From contig SCTM01000041.1 in NCBI GenBank assembly GCA_004297485.1, forward strand, positions 1 to 64,000: a DNA stretch of 64,000 nucleotides, given 5' to 3'. Within the stretch, counting starts at the first letter, position 1, and the number at the start of each line of letters is the position of its first letter. Of this stretch, positions 50,226-59,130 are shown one piece after another. The translations under genes and the position numbers were made by a program. The notes beneath the pieces were generated by a model. It was not told where the DNA came from. It was given only the letters and a program-made list of their open reading frames with translations, and ran no database searches. Source of the stretch: Rhodospirillaceae bacterium (GTDB lineage Bacteria > Pseudomonadota > Alphaproteobacteria > Rhodospirillales > Rhodospirillaceae).

Positions 50226-51383
50226 CTATTTGAGCTTTACCTTACCGGCCAACAGCGCCGTGGCATCGAGAAACCCCATGTCCGGATTTTTCGCGCACAC
50301 CGATGCGACGGCACCGAGGAGCCGCGCCCGGACGTCGAACGGAATTTCCATATTGGGCTGGCTCACGTTCTTGAAGCCCTGGATGAAGGCAAAGCCCCAG
50401 AGACCGGCCATGTCCGCCTCGGCCACATTGGCGCCGTTGCGCGCGGCGATGTAGTTCGCGCAGGTGTAGGTCGCAGGGGAAAACGCCGCTGTCGTTGCCG
50501 GCAACTCCCGCGGCGTCTGTGTCAACGTTTGATTGACGACGGTCGGGAGAAAGGACTGCGGGTATGTTCTGCAAGCATCAGAAAGTCCGATATCCGCTGG
50601 ACCGCCGGCAGCATCGGCAAAAAATATCAGCTTATTCGTCGCCTTATAGGTTCCCGCCAAATAACCATGTGTCCAAAGCCGCGCGAGCACCGATTGGGAT
50701 GTCGTGCTGGAGTTATCTGTAAGAGCGATGCACCTGAACTCGGCGGCGCTGAAATCCGCCGGCGCCGCGGCAGACTCCGCCGCGTTATCGGCGATTCCAT
50801 CCGCGTCCGCGGCCACCTGCAGCCGAACAATGCGGTCGGGATTCCTTACCTTCCCATTGTTATCGGCGTCACCCTTGTGGATCATGTCCACGAATTCCAT
50901 CCCGGATGTGACCTCGCCCCACACCGTATATTTGCCGTCAAGCGCCGCACGGCTATCGGCCAGCACAATAAACCACTGGCTGTCGGCGCTGTTTTTATCG
51001 GATGTGCGGGCCATGGAGACCGTGCCGCGGACCTGCGGCGTGCGCGTGAATTCCGCGTCGATCGAACGGCCGGAGCCACCCGCACCGGTACCGCTGGGAT
51101 CGCCGGTCTGCGCCATGAAACCGCTGATGACGCGGTGAAAGACCGTGCCGTCGTAGAACCGCTCACGAACGAGATGCTTGATGCGCGCCACGTGTTTCGG
51201 CGCGAGATCCGGCCGCATACGGATGACCACGCGGCCATAGTCGAGGTCGAGGTACAGAGTGTTGTCGGGGTCAGATGGCAGGGACGACGAAGCCGGGTCC
51301 GGTCCAGCGGCAAGCGCGCTCTGGTCGGTGGAAACGACCTGAAGAAACAGCAGCAGAAGTGCAATGAGAACGCCGCCGCGCAT
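50226..51383 (-). CDS. Periplasmic cyclophilin fused to two HdeA-like domains
   Basis: A 385-residue secreted protein (start ATG 51383; hydrophobic signal segment about residues 4-18, cleavage near ALAAG at 23-27). Residues 43-192 are a cyclophilin peptidyl-prolyl isomerase with the core FHRVISGFMAQTGDP (82-96, R84 catalytic). After a linker come two repeats of about 65 residues (216-282 and 306-372), each with a Cys pair: C218/C271 and C308/C363, and the LWTHGYLAG or LWGFAFIQG turn typical of the HdeA fold. HdeA-type proteins are acid-stress periplasmic chaperones. The fusion would combine isomerase and holdase. An upstream in-frame start at 51449 is possible but would give an overlong signal region. 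Confidence 0.82.
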   Translation of the reverse strand: MRGGVLIALLLLFLQVVSTDQSALAAGPDPASSSLPSDPDNTLYLDLDYGRVVIRMRPDLAPKHVARIKHLVRERFYDGTVFHRVISGFMAQTGDPSGTGAGGSGRSIDAEFTRTPQVRGTVSMARTSDKNSADSQWFIVLADSRAALDGKYTVWGEVTSGMEFVDMIHKGDADNNGKVRNPDRIVRLQVAADADGIADNAAESAAAPADFSAAEFRCIALTDNSSTTSQSVLARLWTHGYLAGTYKATNKLIFFADAAGGPADIGLSDACRTYPQSFLPTVVNQTLTQTPRELPATTAAFSPATYTCANYIAARNGANVAEADMAGLWGFAFIQGFKNVSQPNMEIPFDVRARLLGAVASVCAKNPDMGFLDATALLAGKVKLK

Positions 51384-51677
51384 AATCGGCACTCGCTTTC
51401 GGATGGGTTTCAAAGTGCCCCGCTTCCCTATAAAAGCACGAACGCCCATGCCATGCGAACGCCATAGGCCATCCTAAAAGCAATATGTAGCCGTGATGGC
51501 CGTTCTCGAATCGAGAATCCGGGGCAAAAGCACAGGCGTCGTTCTTATATCGGCCATGCGCATACGGCACAACCCTCGCGCGTTTTTACGTCTTGCATTT
51601 GCACGGCGTTCATTTATATCAAATTTGAATATTTTATAATATGAAATAAAATCGCCACAGTTGTACGGTCAACCGAC
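51384..51677. other. Divergent intergenic region between cyclophilin fusion and MarR
   Basis: A 294-base gap, strongly AT-rich from about 51605 to 51665. It carries TCAAATTTGA, a perfect 10-base palindrome at 51619-51628, followed by an ATATTTTATAATAT stretch that could hold a -10 box. This is a likely operator region for the MarR-RND operon. Confidence 0.5.
51619..51628. promoter_or_regulatory. Putative MarR operator
   Basis: TCAAATTTGA is a perfect palindrome 50 bases upstream of the MarR start, overlapped by an AT-rich promoter-like stretch ending in TATAAT-like bases (51634-51639). MarR proteins commonly bind such dyads over their own promoter. Confidence 0.45.
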
Positions 51678-52169
51678 GTGTCTTCATCCAGTTCCCGCGG
51701 CAAAGATGCCGGCAAGGCCGTCGCGCCGTCGTCCGATCCGGCCACGTCGACAGCCGAAGCGGCGGCGTTTCTGCAGAATTTACGTGCTCTGAGTGTAAGC
51801 ATCGGCGAACAGATTTCGCCCATTCTGGAAAAAGAGCAGGGTGTCGATCTGCGCTTGTGCTTTATTCTGCACAATATTGCCGAAGGCGCGCTCTATCCCA
51901 GCGCCATCGCTCAGACGACCGGATTGCCCAACAGCCTGATCAGCAAGCATATCGATCAGCTGGTCAAAAAGGGCTTGATCGCGCGCAATCTTGATTCACA
52001 GGACACGCGCCGCATTCGGCTCACGCTCACAGCCAAAGGCAAACGCGCTCAACGCGACACCGCCGATATCTTTACAACTTTGGCGCACGAGCGCTTGGCG
52101 CGCATACCTGCAAAACGGCGCATCGCCTTTCTCGCCGTTCTCGCCGACCTTGCCCGCGAGATCGAGTAA
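51678..52169 (+). CDS. MarR-family regulator of the efflux operon
   Basis: A 163-residue winged helix-turn-helix protein. A Ser/Ala-rich tail of about 30 residues precedes the MarR core; the recognition region is YPSAIAQTTGLPNSLISKHI and the wing SQDTRRIRLTLTAKG. It starts at GTG 51678 with only a weak ribosome site. Two bases separate its stop from the outer-membrane factor gene, so it controls and is co-transcribed with the RND pump. Confidence 0.87.
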   Translation: MSSSSSRGKDAGKAVAPSSDPATSTAEAAAFLQNLRALSVSIGEQISPILEKEQGVDLRLCFILHNIAEGALYPSAIAQTTGLPNSLISKHIDQLVKKGLIARNLDSQDTRRIRLTLTAKGKRAQRDTADIFTTLAHERLARIPAKRRIAFLAVLADLAREIE

Positions 52170-52171
52170 TC

Positions 52172-53683
52172 ATGACCGTCAGGACATCCCAAAAGCGTCT
52201 CATCTCCGGCGTTGCCGTTGCTGCGGTGACGACATTCCTCGCCGGCTGCGCCGTTGGTCCTAATTTTCACCGGCCGGCGGCACCTGCGGTCACGGGATAC
52301 ACCGTCGAGGCCTTGCCGGACAAAGTGGTGGCGGGGGACATGCCTGGTGGACCGGCTCAGCAGTTGGCTATGGGCGGAGATGTCACCGGCCGGTGGTGGA
52401 CGCTGTTCGGGTCCGCCCCGCTTGATGCCTTGGTGGAACAGGCGTTGTCCGCCAACCCGGATCTGGCCGCGGCCAAGGCCGCCCTGCGCCAATCCCGGGA
52501 AAAGCTATACGCGGGCGAAGGCGCTTTCTTTCCCAACGTCGACGGCAATTTTTCATCGACGCGCCAGAAGATCAATGCCACCGCATTCGGCGGCGCCGCG
52601 TTAAGCCCGCCGCCCTTTACCCTGCACAATGCATCGGTGAGCGTAACCTATGCCCTGGACGTCTTCGGCGGAACGCGACGGACAGTGGAATCCCTGAGAG
52701 CTCAGGCCGAAGCCGTACGCTTCCAGACCGAAGCGGCTTACCTGACCCTGACGGCCAATGTCGTCACCGCCGCGATTCAGGAAGCCGCAATCAAGAGCGC
52801 GGTCGCGGCGACCCAGGAGATTGTCGCCGGTGACCGCCAGCAGCTCGATATCGCGCGCCGGCAGGAATCCGTGGGCGGAATATCCAAAGCCGCATTTCTG
52901 GCGGAGACGGCACAGGTGGCGGCCGTAGAAGCCACCTTGCCGCCTTTGGAAAAGCAACTCGCCCAGCAGCGCAACGCCCTGGCAGCGCTTGCGGGACGGT
53001 TTCCAACCGAAGGTCCGTCAGCGAGTTTCGACCTTGCCGTGCTTACCATGCCCGAGACTTTGCCCGTCAGTCTGCCTTCGCGCCTGGTCGAACAACGTCC
53101 CGATATTCGTGCGGCGGAGGCGACGCTCCATGCCGCCAGCGCCGAAATCGGCGTCGCCACCGCCAACATGCTGCCGCAGATCAACCTGAGCGGCACCTAT
53201 GGGAGCAGCACCGGCCAAATCGGCGACTTATTCGCCGCCGGCACGGGTATTTGGAGCCTTGGCGCCCAGGCGGTGCAACCGATCTTCCACGGTGGCCAGC
53301 TCCTTCATGAGCGACGGGCGGCCGTGGCCGCCTACGATCAGGCAGCAGCACAGTATCGGGCGACGGTGCTCGCGGCCTTTCAGAACGTGGCCGACACATT
53401 GCGGGCATTGCAATCGGACGCGGACACTCTGAAGGCGCAGAGCGTCGCCGAACGCGCGGCCGCCGACAGCCTTGAGATCGCGAAACAACAATATGCCGCG
53501 GGCGCCATCAGCACCTTGCTTCTGCTTGACGCTCAACGGACATACCAACAAGCGCGCATTGCTCTGGTGACGGCGCAGGCAAGCCGCTACGCCGACACAG
53601 TTGCCTTGTTCGTCGCCCTGGGCGGCGGCTGGTGGAATCGCCCGGACGACGTCACCGACCATCACGGCGGCAGCCAGCAATGA
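52172..53683 (+). CDS. RND efflux outer-membrane factor lipoprotein (NodT/OprM type)
   Basis: A 503-residue outer-membrane channel protein. The lipoprotein signal ends in LAGC (Cys25 or so), followed by AVGPNFHRP, the hallmark of this family. Two OEP repeats of long alpha-helices with LVEQALSANPDLAAAKA and LVEQRPDIRAAEATL follow, and YAAGAISTLLLLDAQR near the end. It forms the trimeric exit duct of a tripartite pump with the membrane-fusion protein and RND transporter encoded next. Confidence 0.94.
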   Translation: MTVRTSQKRLISGVAVAAVTTFLAGCAVGPNFHRPAAPAVTGYTVEALPDKVVAGDMPGGPAQQLAMGGDVTGRWWTLFGSAPLDALVEQALSANPDLAAAKAALRQSREKLYAGEGAFFPNVDGNFSSTRQKINATAFGGAALSPPPFTLHNASVSVTYALDVFGGTRRTVESLRAQAEAVRFQTEAAYLTLTANVVTAAIQEAAIKSAVAATQEIVAGDRQQLDIARRQESVGGISKAAFLAETAQVAAVEATLPPLEKQLAQQRNALAALAGRFPTEGPSASFDLAVLTMPETLPVSLPSRLVEQRPDIRAAEATLHAASAEIGVATANMLPQINLSGTYGSSTGQIGDLFAAGTGIWSLGAQAVQPIFHGGQLLHERRAAVAAYDQAAAQYRATVLAAFQNVADTLRALQSDADTLKAQSVAERAAADSLEIAKQQYAAGAISTLLLLDAQRTYQQARIALVTAQASRYADTVALFVALGGGWWNRPDDVTDHHGGSQQ

Positions 53684-53765
53684 CGGGCAAGACGAACGAC
53701 ACGTGGACCGATCCGCTCTCGCGCCATGGGCGGCCTATGGATGTAAAGAAACGGGATATATCGTG

Positions 53766-54899
53766 ATGACTAAGCGCATGATCAACATGTTGATCGTTGT
53801 CGGCCTGATTCTGGCAGCCGTATTTGGATACAAGATGTTCGGCAGCTATATGATGGGGCGCTATATGAAGGCGCTTGCATCAGCGCCGCAGGTGGTCGCG
53901 ACGATGCACGCGACCACCCAGGAGTGGCAGCCGCAGATCAGGGCCGTCGGGTCTTTGCGCGCCGTCCAGGGCGCCGATCTTTCCGTCGAAACATCCGGCA
54001 TTGTCGAGAGCATCGATTTTACGTCCGGCGAAGACATCAAGGCAGGCGCCGAACTTCTGCACCTTCGGGCTGCCGACGACATCGCCAAGCTTCACGCCCT
54101 TGAGGCAAGCGCCCACCTCGCCGCCCTCACCTATGACCGCGACAAGAAGCAGTTCGCGGCCCAGGCCGTGAGTCAGGCAACCCTGGATTTCGACGCCGCC
54201 ACTCTCGACAGTGCCAATGCGGCGGTGACGGAACAACAGGCCGTGATCGAGAAGAAAGTCGTGCGTGCACCGTTCGCGGGCCGGCTGGGTATTCGCGCCG
54301 TCGACGTCGGTCAGTATGTCGGCGCCGGAACAGCGGTTGTCTCGCTGCAGACCGTGGATCCGATCTATCTGGATTTTCCCCTGCCACAACAGGAAGTAAG
54401 CCGTCTCAAGACCGGACTCACGGTGACGGTGCAGACGGATGCTTATCCGGATCGCCGGTTCACCGGAGAAGTCTCGGCGCTCAATTCCCGCGTCGATACG
54501 GCCAGCCGCAATGTGCAGGTTCGCGCCACGATAAAAAATCCCAATCACGCGCTGCTGCCGGGCATGTACGGGACCGTGGCTATCGATAGCGGCGTTGTAA
54601 ACCGCTACATCACGCTGCCGCAGACGGCGGTGACCTATAATCCCTATGGCAACATCGTCTACGTCGTTGAACACCAGGGAAATGACGAAAAGGGTCAACC
54701 GCGCCTCATCGCGCAGCAGGCGTTCGTCACACTTGGGCCGGCGCGCGGCGACCAAGTTGCTATCGTGAATGGCCTCAAAGAGGGGGACGAGGTCATTGTC
54801 CTTGGCCAGCTTAAACTGCGCAATGGCTCGCCAATCATGATCAATAATGCCGTCATGCCGAGCAATGACGCCGCGCCGGCACTGCCGTCCGATCAGTAG
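53766..54899 (+). CDS. RND efflux membrane-fusion (periplasmic adaptor) protein
   Basis: A 377-residue adaptor with one N-terminal transmembrane anchor (about residues 7-24), a lipoyl-like half motif (VETSGIVESIDFTSGEDIKAG by its key positions), an alpha-helical hairpin and the second lipoyl half with APFAGRLGIRAVDVGQYV, then beta-barrel domains. I use ATG 53766; GTG at 53763 is an alternative. It links the pump to the outer-membrane factor. The gap of 82 bases after the channel gene holds no clear promoter. Confidence 0.92.
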   Translation: MTKRMINMLIVVGLILAAVFGYKMFGSYMMGRYMKALASAPQVVATMHATTQEWQPQIRAVGSLRAVQGADLSVETSGIVESIDFTSGEDIKAGAELLHLRAADDIAKLHALEASAHLAALTYDRDKKQFAAQAVSQATLDFDAATLDSANAAVTEQQAVIEKKVVRAPFAGRLGIRAVDVGQYVGAGTAVVSLQTVDPIYLDFPLPQQEVSRLKTGLTVTVQTDAYPDRRFTGEVSALNSRVDTASRNVQVRATIKNPNHALLPGMYGTVAIDSGVVNRYITLPQTAVTYNPYGNIVYVVEHQGNDEKGQPRLIAQQAFVTLGPARGDQVAIVNGLKEGDEVIVLGQLKLRNGSPIMINNAVMPSNDAAPALPSDQ

Positions 54900-54919
54900 A
54901 TGAACGAAAGAGCCTTGCG

Positions 54920-57900
54920 ATGAATTTTACGGACATTTTCATCCGGCGCCCGGTATTGGCGACGGTCGTCAGTCTGATGATCCTGGTCCTTGGCCTGCGC
55001 GCGGCCGGTTCCCTATCGGTGTCGCAATTTCCGCATACAGAGAACGCCGTCATCTCTGTTTCAACCACCTACTACGGCGCCGACGCCGACGTGGTCGCAA
55101 GCTATATCACCACGCCATTGGAAGCCGTCATCGCCCAAGCCTCGGGTATTGATTACCTCACATCGTCGAGCAAGAGCGGTTCCAGCACCATCACCGCCTA
55201 TCTGCGGCTGAACTACGACGGCGACAAGGCGATGACTGAAATCAGCGCCAAGGTCAACGCGGTGCTGAACCAGCTGCCGCCGGAATCCCAGCGCCCGATT
55301 CTATCGCTCCAGATGGGCCAGGTAACCCCGGCGATGTTCATCGGCCTCAACAGCGACGTTTTGCCGTCGACCCAGCTGGCCGATTATGCCCTCCGCGTCG
55401 TCGTGCCCAGGCTGCAGGCAATCGAAGGCGTGCAGGAAGTGCAATTTGGCGGCGGCAAGGGGTTTGCCATGCGCGCCTGGCTGGACCCAACGAAGCTGGC
55501 CGCGTTGAACCTTACGGCATCGGATGTTTACAGCGCGCTTGCCGCCAACAACTATATTGCCGGACTGGGCACCACCCGGGGGCAAATGGTGCAGGTCAAT
55601 CTGGCCGCCTCCACGAATCTGCATTCGGTCGAGGACTTCCGGAACCTCGTGCTCAAGACGGTCGGTGGAACGATCATACGCCTCCAGGACGTCGCCACCG
55701 TTGATCTCGGCACGGAGGATTACGACTCCATTGGGGCGTTCGACGGCAAGCAAGCCATCTTGCTCGCCGTGCAGGTCGCGCCCTCGGCGAATCTGTTCGA
55801 TGTCATGAGGCGCGCGCACAAGGTTATCCCCGATCTCAAACTGCAGCTGCCGCAGGGCGTGCACCTGACCGTGGCCTATGATTCCTCGGATTTTATCAGC
55901 GGCGCCATCAAGGAAGTCGTCCGAACTCTCATTGAGGCCCTGTTGATTGTCACTCTGGTGGTGTTCGCCTTCCTCGGATCGCCGCGGTCGGCGCTGATAC
56001 CAGCCATCGCCATTCCCCTATCCCTCGTCGGCACGTTGACCATCATGCTGGCGCTCGGCTTTTCCCTCAACCTTCTGACGCTGTTGGCGCTGGTGCTTTC
56101 GATCGGCCTGGTCGTCGACGATGCGATCATCGTGGTCGAAAACATAAACCGACACATGGAAGAAGGGATGGCACGGACCAAGGCATCTCTATTGGCGGCA
56201 CGCGAACTTGCCGGGCCGATCGTGGCAATGACCGTGGTCCTGATCGCCGTATATGTCCCGATCGCTTTTCAGGGAGGCCTGACCGGTGCTTTGTTCACCG
56301 AATTCGCATTCACCCTGGTCGGCGCGATTACCGTTTCCGCCATTGTCGCGCTGACATTGTCGCCGATGTTGTCCTCACGTCTTCTGCGGAGTCACGTTAA
56401 GGATGGCGGCACCTGGGAGGACGGTCTGGTGCGGTTCATCGACCGCCGGTTCGATAGTCTGCATCGCTACTATGCTTTTGCCCTGCACGAGAGCTTGAAC
56501 TCGGTGGCGGTCATCGTTGTTTTTGCCTTGACCGTTCTGGTCAGCATTTATTTCCTCTACACCACGGCCCGCGATGAATTGGCGCCGCAGGAGGACGGCG
56601 GCTTTATGGCCGCTCTTATGATCGCGCCGCCCAGTTCGACGCTTCAGCAACGTGAACTGTTCATGGAGCAGGCCGCCGGAGTCTTTTCAAGCGTCCCGGA
56701 GGTCATCCATTCGATCCATATGGACACACCGGATCGCGCCCTCATCGGCATTGCGCTCGCCCCCTGGGACAAACGCAAGCGCACCATGAGCGAGGTGCAG
56801 GGGCCGCTGCAGAAGGATTTGAACCAGATCGCCGGATTCCGTGTTGCGATCTTTCAGCCGCCGCCGTTGCCGGTCGGCTTCGGCCTGCCTGTACAATTCG
56901 TCATCGGCTCGACGCAGCCTTTCGACCGCATGAACGACGTCGGGCAGGCGTTCCTTGAGCAAACCAGCAAAATGGGCATGTTCAGCTTCTTGAGTTCCGA
57001 CCTCAAGATCGACCTGCTGCAGACGACTGTTGAGATCGATCGCGACAAAGCCGCCCAACTTGGCCTCAACATGACGGATGTGGGCCGGGCAATGACCACC
57101 ATGTTGGGTGGAGGATATGTCAATTATTTCGCCTTCGACGGGCGGGCCTACAAAGTGATTCCGCAAGTCCAGCAGAATTATCGGCTCAATCCTCAACAGC
57201 TGCTCGACTATCATCTTCGCATCGCCGACGGTTCGGTCGTTCCCTTGTCGACCATTGCACACCTCAGCACCAAGACGATTCCCGAATCCCTGCCCCACTT
57301 TCAACAGCTCAACAGCGTCACAATCCAAGGTGTGCTGGCGCCGGGGGTGGCAATGGGTGATGCGCTGGATGCCCTCAGGGCACTTGCCGCGCGGACACTG
57401 CCCGCCGGCTATTCGGTCGACTACGGCGGCACATCGCGTCAATACATGCAGGAGTCGAGCGGATTCCTGCTGACGTTCGTGTTCGCGCTGATCATCATCT
57501 TCCTGTCGCTGGCCGCCCTGTTCGAGAGCTTCCGCGACCCACTGATCATTCTTGTCTCGGTACCCATGTCCATCGCCGGTGCATTAGTGTTTATTTCCAC
57601 AGGCATCGGCGGAACCACCCTTAACATTTACACCGAGGTCGGCCTCGTCACCTTGATGGGACTGATCAGTAAGCACGGCATCCTGATCGTCGAATTCGCC
57701 AATGCGGAACAACATCGCGGCAAACCCAAGCGGGAAGCTGTGGAGCTGGCCGCCGCCACGCGGTTGCGTCCCATATTGATGACGACCGCAGCCATGGTCC
57801 TGGGCGTGATGCCGCTGCTTCTGGCCAGCGGCCCCGGCGCCGGGGCGCGCTTCAACCTGGGCCTCGTCATTGCCAGCGGAATATCCATCGGCACGCTGTT

Positions 57901-58003
57901 CACGCTGTTCGTAGTACCGGCGGCATACTTGATATTGGCCGCGGACCACACGAAAGACGGCGTTGCGTCTGATTTGTCTCAGGAATCTGCCGTAGAATAT
58001 TGA
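54920..58003 (+). CDS. RND (HAE1-type) multidrug efflux transporter
   Basis: A 1027-residue inner-membrane proton antiporter of AcrB length. It begins FTDIFIRRPVLATVVSLM (transmembrane helix 1), has two large periplasmic loops, and the proton-relay aspartates in GLVVDDAIIVVENINRHMEEG are visible. The second half repeats the fold (ALFESFRDPLIILVSVPMS, GLVTLMGLISKHGILIVEFAN). Substrates are likely hydrophobic drugs or, given the location, toxic lipid intermediates; the latter is inference. Confidence 0.95.
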   Translation: MNFTDIFIRRPVLATVVSLMILVLGLRAAGSLSVSQFPHTENAVISVSTTYYGADADVVASYITTPLEAVIAQASGIDYLTSSSKSGSSTITAYLRLNYDGDKAMTEISAKVNAVLNQLPPESQRPILSLQMGQVTPAMFIGLNSDVLPSTQLADYALRVVVPRLQAIEGVQEVQFGGGKGFAMRAWLDPTKLAALNLTASDVYSALAANNYIAGLGTTRGQMVQVNLAASTNLHSVEDFRNLVLKTVGGTIIRLQDVATVDLGTEDYDSIGAFDGKQAILLAVQVAPSANLFDVMRRAHKVIPDLKLQLPQGVHLTVAYDSSDFISGAIKEVVRTLIEALLIVTLVVFAFLGSPRSALIPAIAIPLSLVGTLTIMLALGFSLNLLTLLALVLSIGLVVDDAIIVVENINRHMEEGMARTKASLLAARELAGPIVAMTVVLIAVYVPIAFQGGLTGALFTEFAFTLVGAITVSAIVALTLSPMLSSRLLRSHVKDGGTWEDGLVRFIDRRFDSLHRYYAFALHESLNSVAVIVVFALTVLVSIYFLYTTARDELAPQEDGGFMAALMIAPPSSTLQQRELFMEQAAGVFSSVPEVIHSIHMDTPDRALIGIALAPWDKRKRTMSEVQGPLQKDLNQIAGFRVAIFQPPPLPVGFGLPVQFVIGSTQPFDRMNDVGQAFLEQTSKMGMFSFLSSDLKIDLLQTTVEIDRDKAAQLGLNMTDVGRAMTTMLGGGYVNYFAFDGRAYKVIPQVQQNYRLNPQQLLDYHLRIADGSVVPLSTIAHLSTKTIPESLPHFQQLNSVTIQGVLAPGVAMGDALDALRALAARTLPAGYSVDYGGTSRQYMQESSGFLLTFVFALIIIFLSLAALFESFRDPLIILVSVPMSIAGALVFISTGIGGTTLNIYTEVGLVTLMGLISKHGILIVEFANAEQHRGKPKREAVELAAATRLRPILMTTAAMVLGVMPLLLASGPGAGARFNLGLVIASGISIGTLFTLFVVPAAYLILAADHTKDGVASDLSQESAVEY

Positions 58004-58188
58004 TCTCTCTTCCTGAGAGCCCACCGGCACGTCCCCACCGTCGTTCCGATGTCATGAATCCCTCGCCTTGAGCCCCGCCCGGTGCATCGCACGCGGATGT
58101 GCCGGTTACCAAATTCTTGGCCAAACCTTTGGATAAGTGAACGAATGTATGGTCTAAGGGGATCATAAGAATACGGGAGGGGGCGGCG

Positions 58189-59091
58189 ATGACATTCAAT
58201 TACCACTCGATTTTCAAGGTCGGCACCGCGGCGGAGCGGGAGCAGAACTTCGAAACCTATTACGCGTTCACGCGCAAGCATTCGGGCGACATACTCGAGC
58301 AAGAGCAGGATCTCACCCGCAAGCGCGATACCTTAAGCGCCTATCAGAATAACCCGGTTCGCGCGCGCAAGCCGATTGCCGAAGTCGACGCCTTCTACCG
58401 CAACTATGTGGACATGATCGACAATCCGGCAACCTTGGAACGCAAAACGCTCTTCCTCACAAGTATTTACAAGTTCGCGCGGCATGAGTGGGTCGGCATC
58501 TCCGGCGCATGGGATGCAACGCCGACCATTGCACGGTCAAAGGATATTATGGACCGCATCAGCCGCTATCACCTGGCTGAGGAATTCTGTCATATCCGCC
58601 TCTTCCACGAAATGTTCCGGACCATGAACCTTGACAAGGTACAGTGGCGTCCACTCGGTCCGTTCATGGGGCGCGTCTATCGCATCTTCCCCTATCTGCC
58701 GGGATTCCTCATGGATGCGCCGGCATTCGTTACGGAGCTGATGGGGATTGTTTTCTATCGTCATATGGATGCCCAGCTTGACGAAATTTTTGCCGACGAG
58801 CCTGAGGCCCGGGATCGTCTCCGCGCCCTCCTGCACGAGATCATGGTCGACGAGCTTGCCCATGTGGGCCAGCGTCGGAATTTCATCGGACCCATCGGCA
58901 CGCGCTTCGCGCGGCTGATTGTCGGCCCGCTGTTCCGGGCGTTCTTCCACGATATCCCCGAAAGCCGTTTCGTGTTCGATGTCGAGCAGATGATCAAAGA
59001 TGCTCACGCCTTCGACTACACCCTGGTGTCGTCGGACATGGTCGAGCAGAGCTGGGTTCCCACTTATTGCAAAGTCGCTGCTGCCGCGTAA
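58189..59091 (+). CDS. Ferritin-like diiron carboxylate protein
   Basis: A 300-residue all-helical protein with a full set of diiron ligands in ferritin order: E100, E132-x-x-H135 (EEFCH), E183, and E222-x-x-H225 (DELAH). This E/ExxH/E/ExxH spacing is that of diiron oxygenases and oxidases such as AurF-like or ribonucleotide-reductase-type proteins. No signal peptide or membrane segment. The ribosome site GGGAGGGGG precedes ATG 58189. It stands 185 bases after the RND transporter and is probably a separate unit. Substrate unknown; hydroxylation or N-oxygenation are possible. Confidence 0.75.
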   Translation: MTFNYHSIFKVGTAAEREQNFETYYAFTRKHSGDILEQEQDLTRKRDTLSAYQNNPVRARKPIAEVDAFYRNYVDMIDNPATLERKTLFLTSIYKFARHEWVGISGAWDATPTIARSKDIMDRISRYHLAEEFCHIRLFHEMFRTMNLDKVQWRPLGPFMGRVYRIFPYLPGFLMDAPAFVTELMGIVFYRHMDAQLDEIFADEPEARDRLRALLHEIMVDELAHVGQRRNFIGPIGTRFARLIVGPLFRAFFHDIPESRFVFDVEQMIKDAHAFDYTLVSSDMVEQSWVPTYCKVAAAA

Positions 59092-59130
59092 GCGCGTTTT
59101 AAACGGCCCCTTCGGCGGCTGGATCGCCCG

